A DNA stretch of 21,174 bases from a virus, in IMG/VR virus record IMGVR_UViG_3300017527_000261, positions 1-21,174 of that record, one strand, 5' to 3'. The notes under the pieces were generated by a model. That model had not been told where the DNA came from and did no database searches. It was given only the letters and a program-made list of their open reading frames with translations. A program made the position numbers and the translations under genes. Every line of letters starts with the position of its first letter. The stretch's first letter is position 1. This document shows positions 14,043 through 21,174 of this stretch, in pieces.

Positions 14043-14069
14043 TCGCTAAGTGAGAGGTTGTTGCCAATA

Positions 14070-14450
14070 ATGCCACTATACGATTACGAGTGCGAGTGCG
14101 GTGAGTTATTCGAGTCTATTGAATCACCGGAAGTAACTGAGCTTGAGTGTCATTGTGGCGCAATGGCTCAGAGGATTATATCATTCGGTGGTCAATATTG
14201 TGCCAATGAGGATGCCGATTGGATCAAGAGTGTCGTCGAAGTCGTAAATAAAAAAAGTGAGAACCCTTACACTCAGGAGTTTCTTAAACACCCTAATAGA
14301 ACGAATCTTCGGCGGCACTTATCTTCTAACGGGTTGAGGCACGCGGAGCCGGGCGAGAGTTTTGATCCGCCACCGGCGTTAAATATTGAGCGTCATGGGG
14401 ATCGGGTGTTTCGGGAGCGACAACGAAAAAACAGTCTTGAAGTGAGGTAA
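14070..14450 (+). CDS. FmdB-like zinc-ribbon protein
   Basis: From the ATG at 14070 the protein has 126 residues and opens MPLYDYECECGELFES, the signature start of FmdB-type zinc ribbons. The second pair is CHCG (27-30). Both pairs are CxC rather than the usual CxxC. The C-terminal part (about 60-126) is basic and includes TNLRRHLSSNG and a final RERQRKNSLEVR. Upstream in-frame TTG codons (14058, 14061) are possible but the family start favours the ATG. GAGAGG lies 12 bases upstream, rather far. Phage versions are common near structural genes, function unknown. Confidence 0.75.
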   Translation: MPLYDYECECGELFESIESPEVTELECHCGAMAQRIISFGGQYCANEDADWIKSVVEVVNKKSENPYTQEFLKHPNRTNLRRHLSSNGLRHAEPGESFDPPPALNIERHGDRVFRERQRKNSLEVR

Positions 14451-14452
14451 CA

Positions 14453-14665
14453 ATGGGTTTGAAAGAAATAGCAGATCAACTCAATCAAGCGTCCGAGGAT
14501 ATAAATAAATACGCAGACGCTATCATTGAGATTAAAGTCCCCCCGCGAGAGAAAATATACAAAAATGAATCGGCAGAACTGGTAACTGTTGTTAATAGAG
14601 GTATCGAAGAAGTAAAAGCCGAAATGGATAAATTAAGACATGAGGCCGGCTTTGAGGCGCGATGA
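14453..14665 (+). CDS. Small coiled-coil protein
   Basis: The 70 residues are mostly helical with heptad-like spacing: LKEIADQLNQASEDINKYAD, then VVNRGIEEVKAEMDKLRHEA. There are no cysteines and no membrane segment. It starts two bases after the FmdB-like gene and overlaps the next small gene by four (ATGA). Function unknown; it may pair with a neighbour. Confidence 0.6.
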   Translation: MGLKEIADQLNQASEDINKYADAIIEIKVPPREKIYKNESAELVTVVNRGIEEVKAEMDKLRHEAGFEAR

Positions 14666-14790
14666 ACGTACAAACCCTCATAGATAAAATATCCAAATGG
14701 GTGAGCATGAAGTTCACCGGGATTGTTTCGATACATTTTAACAAAGGCGGTATAAGACGAATAAAGGTTGAATATGAGATAACAGAATAA
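14662..14790 (+). CDS. 42-residue protein, DUF2292-like
   Basis: This short frame begins with an ATGA overlap on the previous stop. It encodes NVQTLIDKISKWVSMKFTG, then IVSIHFNKGGIRRIKVEYEI. The pattern of one helix followed by a two-stranded hairpin around a Gly turn recalls the small DUF2292/YezD proteins found in bacteria and phages, but the match is loose. It is the last gene before the terminator. The overlap and family-like pattern support it. Confidence 0.5.
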   Translation: MNVQTLIDKISKWVSMKFTGIVSIHFNKGGIRRIKVEYEITE

Positions 14791-14812
14791 AATATAACGG
14801 ATTCTAGTGATC

Positions 14813-14828
14813 TCCGCTTAACGGCGGA
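14813..14828 (+). other. Small hairpin before the terminator
   Basis: TCCGC (14813-14817) pairs with GCGGA (14824-14828) around a six-base loop. It precedes the terminator hairpin by nine bases. It could influence termination or protect the upstream message from decay. Confidence 0.3.
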
Positions 14829-14837
14829 TCTAACCAA

Positions 14838-14874
14838 GCCCGGACTAACTTTTTGTTGGCCCGGGTTTTTTATT
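14838..14874 (+). terminator. Intrinsic terminator
   Basis: CCCGG then CTAAC (14839-14849) pairs with GTTGG then CCGGG (14855-14865), with one A-C mismatch and a five-T loop. The run TTTTTT follows. This is the clearest Rho-independent terminator in the window. It separates the terS-to-portal block from scaffold and capsid, yet no promoter is visible in the 40 bases after it. Confidence 0.8.
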
Positions 14875-14915
14875 TAGTGCGATAGATGGACTTCGCACCC
14901 ATCAAAGGAGATGTC

Positions 14916-15806
14916 ATGGACGAATTAACAGCGACGATAAATCCTGGCGAATCGTCAACGCCGGAAGAGGAAGGATCGGAAGACCTTACGCCTACTGTAT
15001 CGTCTGAGGAGACGCTAAAAACCGAAGGCGAAGATACAGACGATCAAAAGAGCGATGAGGACAGCAAGGGTGATGATGCCAAGACAGAACCTGAAGAAGA
15101 GCCAAGCGTTCGTTTTGACAAACACCCACGGTTTAAGGCACTGATAGAGGCGAATCGTGAATTACGCCAAAACAACAGCGACCTTATGGGTCAGGTTGGC
15201 AAGGTTCTTGAGCGGTTGGAAGCAAAGCCCCAGGAGACGGAGTCAACCGAAAATGTTCAGGATCTTTTAAATATGTCTGAGGAAGACCTTTTCGAGCAAT
15301 TACAGGACAAGCCGAAAGAGTTTCTGCAAAAATTCGCAAAAAGTCTTCAAGAAGGCACAAGGGATCAAATGCTTAATCAGTTCGAGGAATTTCAGCGAAC
15401 CCAGGAAAATCAGACAACCGAGCAGCGGGCGCAACAAGCCTACGAGCAGTTTGGTAAGGAAAATCCTGATTTCTGGCCAATGTGGGATTCCGGAGAGATT
15501 AAGTCTTACATGGACAAAAACCCGATTGAGACAGCCAAAAGCGCCTTTAACGCTCTTAAAGCAAAAGATGTTGAGAAGGATGTTCAGGATCGAATAGACG
15601 AAGCCGTAAAAAAAGCGGTTAAGGCAAAGGAAGACGAAATTAACAAAAACATTAAAGCAAAGCGAAGTTTGAGCTATTTGCCGGCTGGTCCAAGCGAAAC
15701 CAGATCGTCGAGTGATTCAGCCCCCGAGTTAGAGGATGTGAAAAAACACGGCGGGATGACCAGCGTTTTAACGAGGCGATTACAGCGAAGGCGTCAGCGG
15801 GCATAG
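14916..15806 (+). CDS. Scaffolding protein
   Basis: The 296-residue protein has the scaffold profile: a very acidic low-complexity N-terminus (about 1-65, Glu/Asp/Ser/Thr), a long coiled-coil middle (80-245) and a basic end (RRLQRRRQRA) likely to contact the coat. It lies directly before the capsid gene, as in P22-like phages. AAAGGAG six bases before the ATG at 14916 decides the start over the ATG at 14886. It would nucleate procapsid assembly and leave before maturation. Confidence 0.8.
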   Translation: MDELTATINPGESSTPEEEGSEDLTPTVSSEETLKTEGEDTDDQKSDEDSKGDDAKTEPEEEPSVRFDKHPRFKALIEANRELRQNNSDLMGQVGKVLERLEAKPQETESTENVQDLLNMSEEDLFEQLQDKPKEFLQKFAKSLQEGTRDQMLNQFEEFQRTQENQTTEQRAQQAYEQFGKENPDFWPMWDSGEIKSYMDKNPIETAKSAFNALKAKDVEKDVQDRIDEAVKKAVKAKEDEINKNIKAKRSLSYLPAGPSETRSSSDSAPELEDVKKHGGMTSVLTRRLQRRRQRA

Positions 15807-15833
15807 AGCCACTCTCGCTAACGGAGGTTGAAA

Positions 15834-16814
15834 ATGGCATTAACCTATGAAGAGCTTGAATCCGTTACCGAGGATTATTTTAAAACGGATGGCGGCAAGG
15901 CAGAGGATATCTATTTCAACACCAGTTTTCTTTTAAACTACCTGTTGAAACAGATGAAAGGACTCTGGGAGCGCCCCAGCGGCGGCATGAAAATCAGGGT
16001 GCCGCTTGAGTATGACGGGCAGGAGTCTGGATTTTACGAAAAGGGTGACACGCTTTCGAGCGATGATCGCGAATCGGTCAATGCGGCGTATTTTGAATGG
16101 AAGCACGCTTACGGAAATGCGACCGTTTACCGTATTGATCAGCTTAAAAACGCGGGCGATTACGCCCAGGTGCAACTTGTTACTCAAAGATTGGCCGGCG
16201 CTCAGAAAACCATTACGAAAACCCTGGCTGATTCGATTTACGATGCGGCCGGCGCCGGATCTACCCGATTAACCGGGCTGTTGGCTCTTTGCAACGAAAC
16301 CACGACCACGCAGTATGGCGGATTGGCCGAGGACGATGTTGTTGCGGCCGATGCAACGAAACCCTGGGAAGGCATTATGGGCACTACGGCCGCGGCTTTA
16401 ACGACAACCCTGTTGAGAACCATTATCAATACGGGTCATGTTCGTGACGGCGCAAAGGGTGATCCCGATTTGTTTGTCACTACCCGGGATTTATTTAATT
16501 TCCTCAAGGATCAACTGCAAGTACAGCAGCGATTCGTGAAGTCTGAGGACACGGCCAAGGCCGGATTTAAGGGCTTGGAATTTGAAGGCACGGCGGTATT
16601 TCCGGATGATTATTGTCCATCCGGGTACGGATTTGCTTTGAACTCCAATTACCTTGGGTTCGCCGTTCACCAGGACGGTCTGTTTATGAAGTCGAAATGG
16701 GCTAAGATTCCCGATTCGGCTGAAGACAAGTCCATAAAGATTTACTTCGACGGTAACATGATTTGTTCTAATCGAAAATCATGCGCCGGTGATAGTGGCC
16801 TTCTGGCCGCATAA
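15834..16814 (+). CDS. Major capsid protein, HK97 fold
   Basis: The 326-residue protein follows the scaffold gene and has the usual coat layout: a helical N-arm (TYEELESVTEDYF), an E-loop-like segment with IRVPLEYDGQESGFYEKGD (about 55-73), a long spine-helix-like region (QLVTQRLAGAQKTITKTLAD) and late strands (GLEFEGTAVFPDDYCP, then GFALNSNYLGFAVH). Its length suits an HK97-fold coat. GGAGG with eight bases before ATG 15834 supports the start. A TTG two codons earlier is rejected. It would form the icosahedral shell. Confidence 0.85.
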   Translation: MALTYEELESVTEDYFKTDGGKAEDIYFNTSFLLNYLLKQMKGLWERPSGGMKIRVPLEYDGQESGFYEKGDTLSSDDRESVNAAYFEWKHAYGNATVYRIDQLKNAGDYAQVQLVTQRLAGAQKTITKTLADSIYDAAGAGSTRLTGLLALCNETTTTQYGGLAEDDVVAADATKPWEGIMGTTAAALTTTLLRTIINTGHVRDGAKGDPDLFVTTRDLFNFLKDQLQVQQRFVKSEDTAKAGFKGLEFEGTAVFPDDYCPSGYGFALNSNYLGFAVHQDGLFMKSKWAKIPDSAEDKSIKIYFDGNMICSNRKSCAGDSGLLAA

Positions 16815-16886
16815 AAACTCAAATAACGGCTCTATAAAACCCGGAGGAAGCCCGGTTGAGCCGATTGAGCTTCCAAAGGAGAAACA

Positions 16887-17642
16887 ATGGCATCAAGACC
16901 TTTTAAGAAAGCAGGATTTCGGCAGGGGATTTATGAGGAATCGGCAACCCGTAAGGAAACGCTGGGCACGCTGAGAATTTTACAGGATGGTAGAAAATTC
17001 CGGTATGCGAAAGCGGGTTCCTCTGCGCTTGCGGCTGGTAAAATGGCTGTTGCGGCTGCGATCGCTACGCACGTTAAAGACGAGACTTGCCCCACAACTG
17101 CGGTGGGCACAAAGGTAATTACCCTTACCTGTGACTCAACCACCTACGCGCAAGATTATTTCAAGGGTGGTCTTTTCTCTATCACCGATGCCGCCGGCGA
17201 GGGACATTCTTACCCGATTAACGGAAGTAGCGCAGTTGCGGCTTCAACCTCAATTACCGTTTCGCTTGATGAGGGTATCCGCGTGGCGCTTACGACATCC
17301 AGTGAATACACCCTGCTTCATTCCCCCTGGATGGCTACGGTAGAATCCGCTACCGAAGAATCCTGCGCTGTTGGTATAACACCGATTGTAGTTACCGCGG
17401 CGTATTATTACTGGGCGCAAACCGGTGGGCTGGCGATTGCTTTAATGGCCGGCACTCCCGCTGTCGGGGCGAACCTGACGCTGGGTGATGACGCCGGATC
17501 TTTGCTCGGCGTATCCAATGCGGCGACTTCCAGTTCGGGGATCACTCTTGACGTTCTGCATTTACAACCAATTGTCGGGTACGTTTTTGGTACTGCTGGT
17601 GTGGATACTGAATATCAGCCCGTCTTTCTGACGATTGATTGA
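16887..17642 (+). CDS. Capsid decoration-like structural protein
   Basis: This 251-residue protein follows the coat gene after a 72-base gap and has AAAGGAG before the ATG. It is Ala/Thr/Gly/Val-rich and beta-strand-rich. The N-terminus RKETLGTLRILQDGRKFRYA (22-41) is a block seen in many environmental phage structural proteins next to the capsid. The C-terminus has YYYWAQTGGLAIAL and ANLTLGDDAGSLLG. A cement or decoration role is likely from position and composition but not proven. The stop shares two bases with the next start. Confidence 0.7.
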   Translation: MASRPFKKAGFRQGIYEESATRKETLGTLRILQDGRKFRYAKAGSSALAAGKMAVAAAIATHVKDETCPTTAVGTKVITLTCDSTTYAQDYFKGGLFSITDAAGEGHSYPINGSSAVAASTSITVSLDEGIRVALTTSSEYTLLHSPWMATVESATEESCAVGITPIVVTAAYYYWAQTGGLAIALMAGTPAVGANLTLGDDAGSLLGVSNAATSSSGITLDVLHLQPIVGYVFGTAGVDTEYQPVFLTID

Positions 17643-18340
17643 TGGATATTATTGAAACTGTACGGGACAGGTTAAAAAGCGCGGGTTGTCACGTTGACGA
17701 TAGCGGCGTGATAACCCTGCTTTATCCCGGATGGCGCCGGTTGGTAACGGATTTTATTCACATTAAGGTCGAGTCGAGATTTGATTGTAACCTTTGGCAT
17801 CATTTATTGTTTGATACGGTATTTGGACATAAGTATGTGCCGTCACCGTGTTTTAATTGTTACAAGGTTGTTGTTAAATTCAACACGGTGGAGGAATTAT
17901 TCAACGCATACGATGTTATGAAAACAATGGATTTTCCGAGCAAATGCGGATCTGATGGCAACAGGCACAACACGGATAAGTTGTACGCCGCTTATTTTTA
18001 TAATTACGGATTAGACGAGGGCCACGAAAGATACGAGATGGTTGTCAAAGCATTTCCTGGATTACCCGTAATATTAAAGCGTGGCTGCACCGAATATGAG
18101 CAAGCCTGTGGACCGTCCGACACATGGGAAGTATCAGACGAACAAAGAGAGATTGAAAAGGTGTTTTTCGATAATTTCACATGGGGTGCTGTCGAAGACT
18201 TGCAATCCCCCCTTCAAATCGCGGCGATTAAAGATGGTTGGATTAAGAAAGCGTATCAATGGGGAGACAAAACATACCTGAAGGTTAATGGCGGGAAACC
18301 GTTATACGAGCCTTTAGTAACATACCATAAGGAGATTTAA
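17642..18340 (+). CDS. Unrecognised cysteine-containing protein in the virion module
   Basis: The 232-residue protein looks soluble and not like a virion part. It has SPCFNCYKVVVKF (68-80), DFPSKCGSDGNRHNTDKLYA (97-116), and then ILKRGCTEYEQACGPSDTWE (about 144-163), plus two earlier cysteines. The CxxC and later Cys pairs could bind zinc or a cluster. A C-terminal helical part and a strand region (DKTYLKVNGGKPLYEP) follow. It starts at an ATG overlapping the upstream stop (TGATG), without a clear ribosome binding site, so it depends on coupling. It may be a moron or a DNA-acting enzyme, but I cannot assign a family. Confidence 0.7.
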   Translation: MDIIETVRDRLKSAGCHVDDSGVITLLYPGWRRLVTDFIHIKVESRFDCNLWHHLLFDTVFGHKYVPSPCFNCYKVVVKFNTVEELFNAYDVMKTMDFPSKCGSDGNRHNTDKLYAAYFYNYGLDEGHERYEMVVKAFPGLPVILKRGCTEYEQACGPSDTWEVSDEQREIEKVFFDNFTWGAVEDLQSPLQIAAIKDGWIKKAYQWGDKTYLKVNGGKPLYEPLVTYHKEI

Positions 18341-18342
18341 CA

Positions 18343-18585
18343 ATGACATGGGCGCAAGGAGCAACTACAAACAGAAGTATTTTTGGCGATAAGCGTGTTA
18401 CATACGGCACGTTTGCTCAAGTCAGCGGCGATACCGGCGGAGATATTGATACTGGCTTGGCGCACGTTGATTATTTCGAGTGCAGTTGGGGCAAGACATT
18501 TTCCGTATCCGGCGGCACAGTAACGGTCACAACGGCTGATCCTGTCGCAACGGTAGCTTGTTACTGGATGGCGATTGGCTATTAA
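18343..18585 (+). CDS. Small virion protein, tandem paralogue A
   Basis: This 80-residue beta-rich protein includes KRVTYGTFAQ (17-26), WGKTFSVSGGTVTV (49-62) and VACYWMAIG (71-79). The next gene encodes a paralogue of exactly the same length. AAGGAG precedes the ATG. Small size, Gly/Thr/Val-rich strands and location suggest a decoration or spike protein on the capsid. No family named. Confidence 0.75.
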   Translation: MTWAQGATTNRSIFGDKRVTYGTFAQVSGDTGGDIDTGLAHVDYFECSWGKTFSVSGGTVTVTTADPVATVACYWMAIGY

Positions 18586-18600
18586 ACGAGAGGTAAAGAA

Positions 18601-18843
18601 ATGGCTTTTGCACAGGGAACGACAGTACATAGAACTGTTTTCGGAAACAGGCGGGTTACATACGGCACCTATACTCAAGGCAACACCGATACTGGTGGCA
18701 ACATTGCTACCGGTTTAAACGCCGTTGATTATTTCGCGTGTACCTGGGGTAAAACATTTTCCGTATCTGGTGGAACGGTAACGGTTGGAACGGCTGATCC
18801 TACGGGCGATGTGGCTTGCTACTGGATGGCGATAGGACGGTAA
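18601..18843 (+). CDS. Small virion protein, tandem paralogue B
   Basis: This 80-residue protein aligns with its upstream neighbour without a gap. By eye, 55 of 80 residues are identical (about 69 percent), with the longest shared blocks RVTYGT, WGKTFSVSGGTVTV and ACYWMAIG. The two copies are 258 bases apart start to start, so this is a tandem gene duplication that has since diverged. Both keep a clean ribosome binding site (here GAGAGGTAAAG), so both are probably made. Confidence 0.75.
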   Translation: MAFAQGTTVHRTVFGNRRVTYGTYTQGNTDTGGNIATGLNAVDYFACTWGKTFSVSGGTVTVGTADPTGDVACYWMAIGR

Positions 18844-18846
18844 ATT

Positions 18847-19509
18847 ATGACTGCGCTTTCGGTTCTTAGGGACGAAGTTATACTCTTGGTGGATGATGCG
18901 GCGGTTGCAACTGATGCGATAGTGGATTCAAAACTAAACGAGGGTTTGGGTGACGTAGCCGGCAGGGTGTTATTACCTAACCTGGAAACCAACGACACGA
19001 TTGATACGGACAGCAATAATAACGTGTCAATGCCGGATGATTTCCATCGTCATTTAAGCCCCTGGGCGCACAGTACTACGCATAATCGGCGCATCAAGGT
19101 TTATAAATCCCTGCCACAGTTATTAAAATGGTTCGGCACGATTGATCTTGCCGGCAGCGTTTGTGGAATCGCAAGACAGGGCGCAAGTATTTATTATCAG
19201 CGTATTCCGGCTTCGGCTGAAACGATTATGCTGAATTATTTTAAATATCCTACCACCATGAGCGCCGACACCGACGAACCGGATTGTCTACCGGCTCATT
19301 TACATTCAAAACTGTTGGTTAATTACGCGTGCTGGCAATTGTTTAAGCGTATCGAGGACGGCGTTGAAGGGGAGGGCGCCAGCACCACAAGGCATAAAGC
19401 GGATTATATTGAAGCCGTTGCCGAGCTTATTTATTTTATTGGCCCAACCTCAGACGTGCCGGAAGAGCCGGAAGATGAATTACACTATGACGAATTGGTT
19501 AATTTATGA
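18847..19509 (+). CDS. Head-tail adaptor protein
   Basis: The 220-residue protein has an N-terminal helical adaptor-like part (LSVLRDEVILLVDD, then ATDAIVDSKLNEGLGDVAG). A beta-rich middle (SMPDDFHRHLSPWA, then ASIYYQRIPASAETIMLNYF) and a C-terminal helix (LLVNYACWQLFKRIEDGVEG) follow. This arrangement is typical of adaptor or gp4-type connectors that sit under the portal in podovirus-like phages. It precedes the tail-hub gene with an ATGA overlap. The call rests on layout and position. Confidence 0.7.
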   Translation: MTALSVLRDEVILLVDDAAVATDAIVDSKLNEGLGDVAGRVLLPNLETNDTIDTDSNNNVSMPDDFHRHLSPWAHSTTHNRRIKVYKSLPQLLKWFGTIDLAGSVCGIARQGASIYYQRIPASAETIMLNYFKYPTTMSADTDEPDCLPAHLHSKLLVNYACWQLFKRIEDGVEGEGASTTRHKADYIEAVAELIYFIGPTSDVPEEPEDELHYDELVNL

Positions 19510-20471
19510 GTAAAACAGTAAATTTATTTACCGGATCCACGGGGTTAAACAACAAGGTGGATCCTGTCAGGCTCAAGTTTGATCCTGAAACCGGCATGTC
19601 CGAATTATCCGAGGCGGTGAATACCGAAATAGAGTCGTCCGGGAGAATAGGCCGGCAATCGGGTTATAACGAACTTGTTTCCGGATCGTTTAAGAGCCTG
19701 TGTCCGTTTGATTGCGGGGGTTATTCCCTGGTACTGCAAAACGGTTCACAGCTAATGGCGGTTGATCATATTGGAACGCTGACCGGTGTTCGTTCCAGCA
19801 TGACGGACGCTTACATCGATTACGAGCTTGTTTCGGATGGTAAGCAAAATTGGACTTATTATCTAAACGGTCATGAACGCGGTCGTGTTTACAACATGGT
19901 ATCATACGAGTGGATCGCGCTTGACTATGTGGGACCGGACACCACGAAACAATTTTCCGATCCGCCCAACGGCCACCTCCTAACGCTCTACAATGGCCGA
20001 ATGTATATTGCCATGGATAATGTAATTTACGCTTCTGAGCCCCACGATTTCGGCAAATTCCTGATGGAAGAAAATTATATTCCGTTTCCAGGCGAAATAA
20101 CCCTGCTCGAGCACATGAGGGACGGAATTTTCGTAAGTGACGATTATTCGGTTTATTCTCTGCTTGGGGGGGATATTTTGCGACTGGATGATTCTTTTGC
20201 CTTAAACAAGGTTGGGGATAAGCCAATTATTCGGGGAACGGGTGTTCGGTGTATGGCGGAGAATATCGGCATGGATTTTTCCGGCGAGGTTATTTTAGCG
20301 TGGACTGATTTCGGGTGTATGGTTTTAGGTCCGGGCGGGTATTACAAAAATCATACTTTTAACAAGCTAATCCGGCGGGTGCCGGCTGAAGGAACCAATT
20401 ATTTGCCTGATTCAAGCTATGGGGCAAGTCTTGTTATGAACAACGAACAATTAATATCAACCTTTATTTAG
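19506..20471 (+). CDS. Tail hub / stabilisation protein, P22 gp10-like
   Basis: The 321-residue protein starts with a conserved NLFTGSTGLNNKVDPVRLKF (6-25), then RIGRQSGYNELVSGSFKSL. These are features of podovirus tail hub or DNA-stabilisation proteins of the P22 gp10 type. The body repeats short strand pairs with aromatic and glycine residues (NGRMYIAMDNVIYASEPHDF, then DGIFVSDDYSVYSLLGGD), as in a beta-propeller. Position after the adaptor fits. It seals the portal and carries fibres or spikes. It is shorter than P22 gp10 (472). Confidence 0.7.
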   Translation: MSKTVNLFTGSTGLNNKVDPVRLKFDPETGMSELSEAVNTEIESSGRIGRQSGYNELVSGSFKSLCPFDCGGYSLVLQNGSQLMAVDHIGTLTGVRSSMTDAYIDYELVSDGKQNWTYYLNGHERGRVYNMVSYEWIALDYVGPDTTKQFSDPPNGHLLTLYNGRMYIAMDNVIYASEPHDFGKFLMEENYIPFPGEITLLEHMRDGIFVSDDYSVYSLLGGDILRLDDSFALNKVGDKPIIRGTGVRCMAENIGMDFSGEVILAWTDFGCMVLGPGGYYKNHTFNKLIRRVPAEGTNYLPDSSYGASLVMNNEQLISTFI

Positions 20472-20481
20472 GAGAAAAACA

Positions 20482-21174
20482 ATGGCCTTATCACTAAGCA
20501 CCTGTCTTGTGAACAGGTTGGCTGGACAGGAGGTTACTGTAACAGATACGCCTGGGACTGCAATCGATTTCACGACTGGCACTATCACCACGACCTCCAG
20601 TGATTTTTTAACACAGGGTTTTCGGCCAGGACAGATTATTAAGATTGCGTCTTCGACCTCTAATGATGGTTATGTCACAGCAACCCAAGTGGCTGCTGCA
20701 ACCATTACTATATCTGAGACAATAACGGCAGAAACAGGGATAGCAGGAACAACGCTTTCCGTACCAACCATGATGAACTGGCTCAGTATTTTTAGGTATG
20801 GTGTGTTTGATGTTTATTCATCTCCGATGCCGGCCAACGCCGATCTTGCGGAAACCGGTACGAAGTTGCTTTCCATGACCGTGAGCGCGGGGGCTTTTAC
20901 GGCTGGGACATCGACCAATGGTATTGAATGGGAATTTGTTTCGGTGGGGAAAGTTCAGATCGTATCAACCGATACGATTCAGGGTGTTGGCTTGGCTACC
21001 GGGACCGCCTATTACGGGCGCCTTTACGATAACGGGTATATCACCGGGTTGGATTCCACGAATTTGCAATCACCACGGATTCAAGGCCGGGTGGCAACAA
21101 GCGGCCAGGATTTTGATATTACTCACACGGCTGTAACGATTAGCGTTACCAATACTCTTAGTTCGTTTAACATA
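20482..21174 (+). CDS. Virion structural protein, 3' end outside window
   Basis: The frame starts at ATG 20482 after AGGAGAAAAAC and stays open for all 231 visible codons to the window edge. The N-terminus is ALSLSTCLVNRLAGQEVTV. A beta-rich Thr/Ser region follows, then LSIFRYGVFDVYSSPMPANA, a pattern common in phage virion proteins. Further on are GVGLATGTAYYGRLYDNGY and a Thr-rich end. It may be a tail, fibre or capsid-associated protein. It is 3'-truncated by the window, so its full length is unknown. Confidence 0.75.
   Translation, partial: MALSLSTCLVNRLAGQEVTVTDTPGTAIDFTTGTITTTSSDFLTQGFRPGQIIKIASSTSNDGYVTATQVAAATITISETITAETGIAGTTLSVPTMMNWLSIFRYGVFDVYSSPMPANADLAETGTKLLSMTVSAGAFTAGTSTNGIEWEFVSVGKVQIVSTDTIQGVGLATGTAYYGRLYDNGYITGLDSTNLQSPRIQGRVATSGQDFDITHTAVTISVTNTLSSFNI

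Noticed and set aside
19690-20226. Minus-strand 178-codon frame
   Set aside because: Shadow of the tail-hub gene, with no ribosome site, and no other leftward gene in the late region.
1-21174. tRNA genes
   Set aside because: I looked for T-loop-like GGTTCGA motifs; the one near 4267 lies in the primase gene with no cloverleaf around it.

Overview
The window is part of a tailed double-stranded DNA bacteriophage genome or prophage (Caudoviricetes). Its head and neck gene set is podovirus-like: TerS, TerL, a P22-like portal, scaffold, HK97-fold capsid, adaptor and a tail-hub protein. Genes are tightly packed, often with ATGA or TAATG overlaps. Bacterial sigma-70-type promoters, Shine-Dalgarno sites and one Sec signal peptide point to a bacterial host, but nothing identifies it. 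I see no integrase, lysis gene, tRNA or CRISPR array, so whether the phage is temperate is undecided. The window is cut at both ends: a leftward gene is open at base 1 and a structural gene is open at base 21174. No gene-free stretch exceeds 300 bases; the longest is about 194 bases (2203-2396) and holds a structured-RNA candidate.

Layout. (1) 1-493, minus strand: two small genes, one a DnaJ-type zinc-knuckle protein. They are driven leftward from a back-to-back promoter pair in 494-628. (2) 629-1977, plus strand: a three-gene overlapping cassette with a TGT/DpdA-like transglycosylase, a cysteine-rich zinc-ribbon protein and a VUT/YhhQ-family transporter. This looks like a salvage route for 7-deazaguanine modification of phage DNA. 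(3) 1999-7965: early and replication region with a Cro/YdaS-like protein, the hairpin RNA candidate, small unknown genes, a winged-helix protein, a large primase-polymerase/helicase fusion, a possible nuclease-fold protein and a secreted protein. A helically phased 10-11-bp repeat array lies inside the fusion gene and is a candidate replication origin. (4) 7966-14790: a control region with a promoter-like element and an 11-bp inverted repeat, then TerS, TerL, small accessory genes, the portal and minor genes, ending in a strong intrinsic terminator. (5) 14916-21174: scaffold, major capsid, a decoration-like protein, an unknown cysteine-containing protein, two tandem 80-aa paralogues, head-tail adaptor, tail-hub protein and an open structural gene.

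How it fits together. The transporter would import preQ0 or a related base. The transglycosylase would swap it for guanine in phage DNA and protect that DNA from host nucleases. The primase-helicase would replicate the genome, perhaps from the repeat array in its own gene. TerS and TerL would package it through the portal into a scaffold-assembled capsid. The most distinctive signals are the salvage cassette with its zinc-ribbon partner, the phased repeat array, the three-way-junction RNA candidate, the repeats in and around terS, and the unrecognised cysteine-containing gene inside the virion module.
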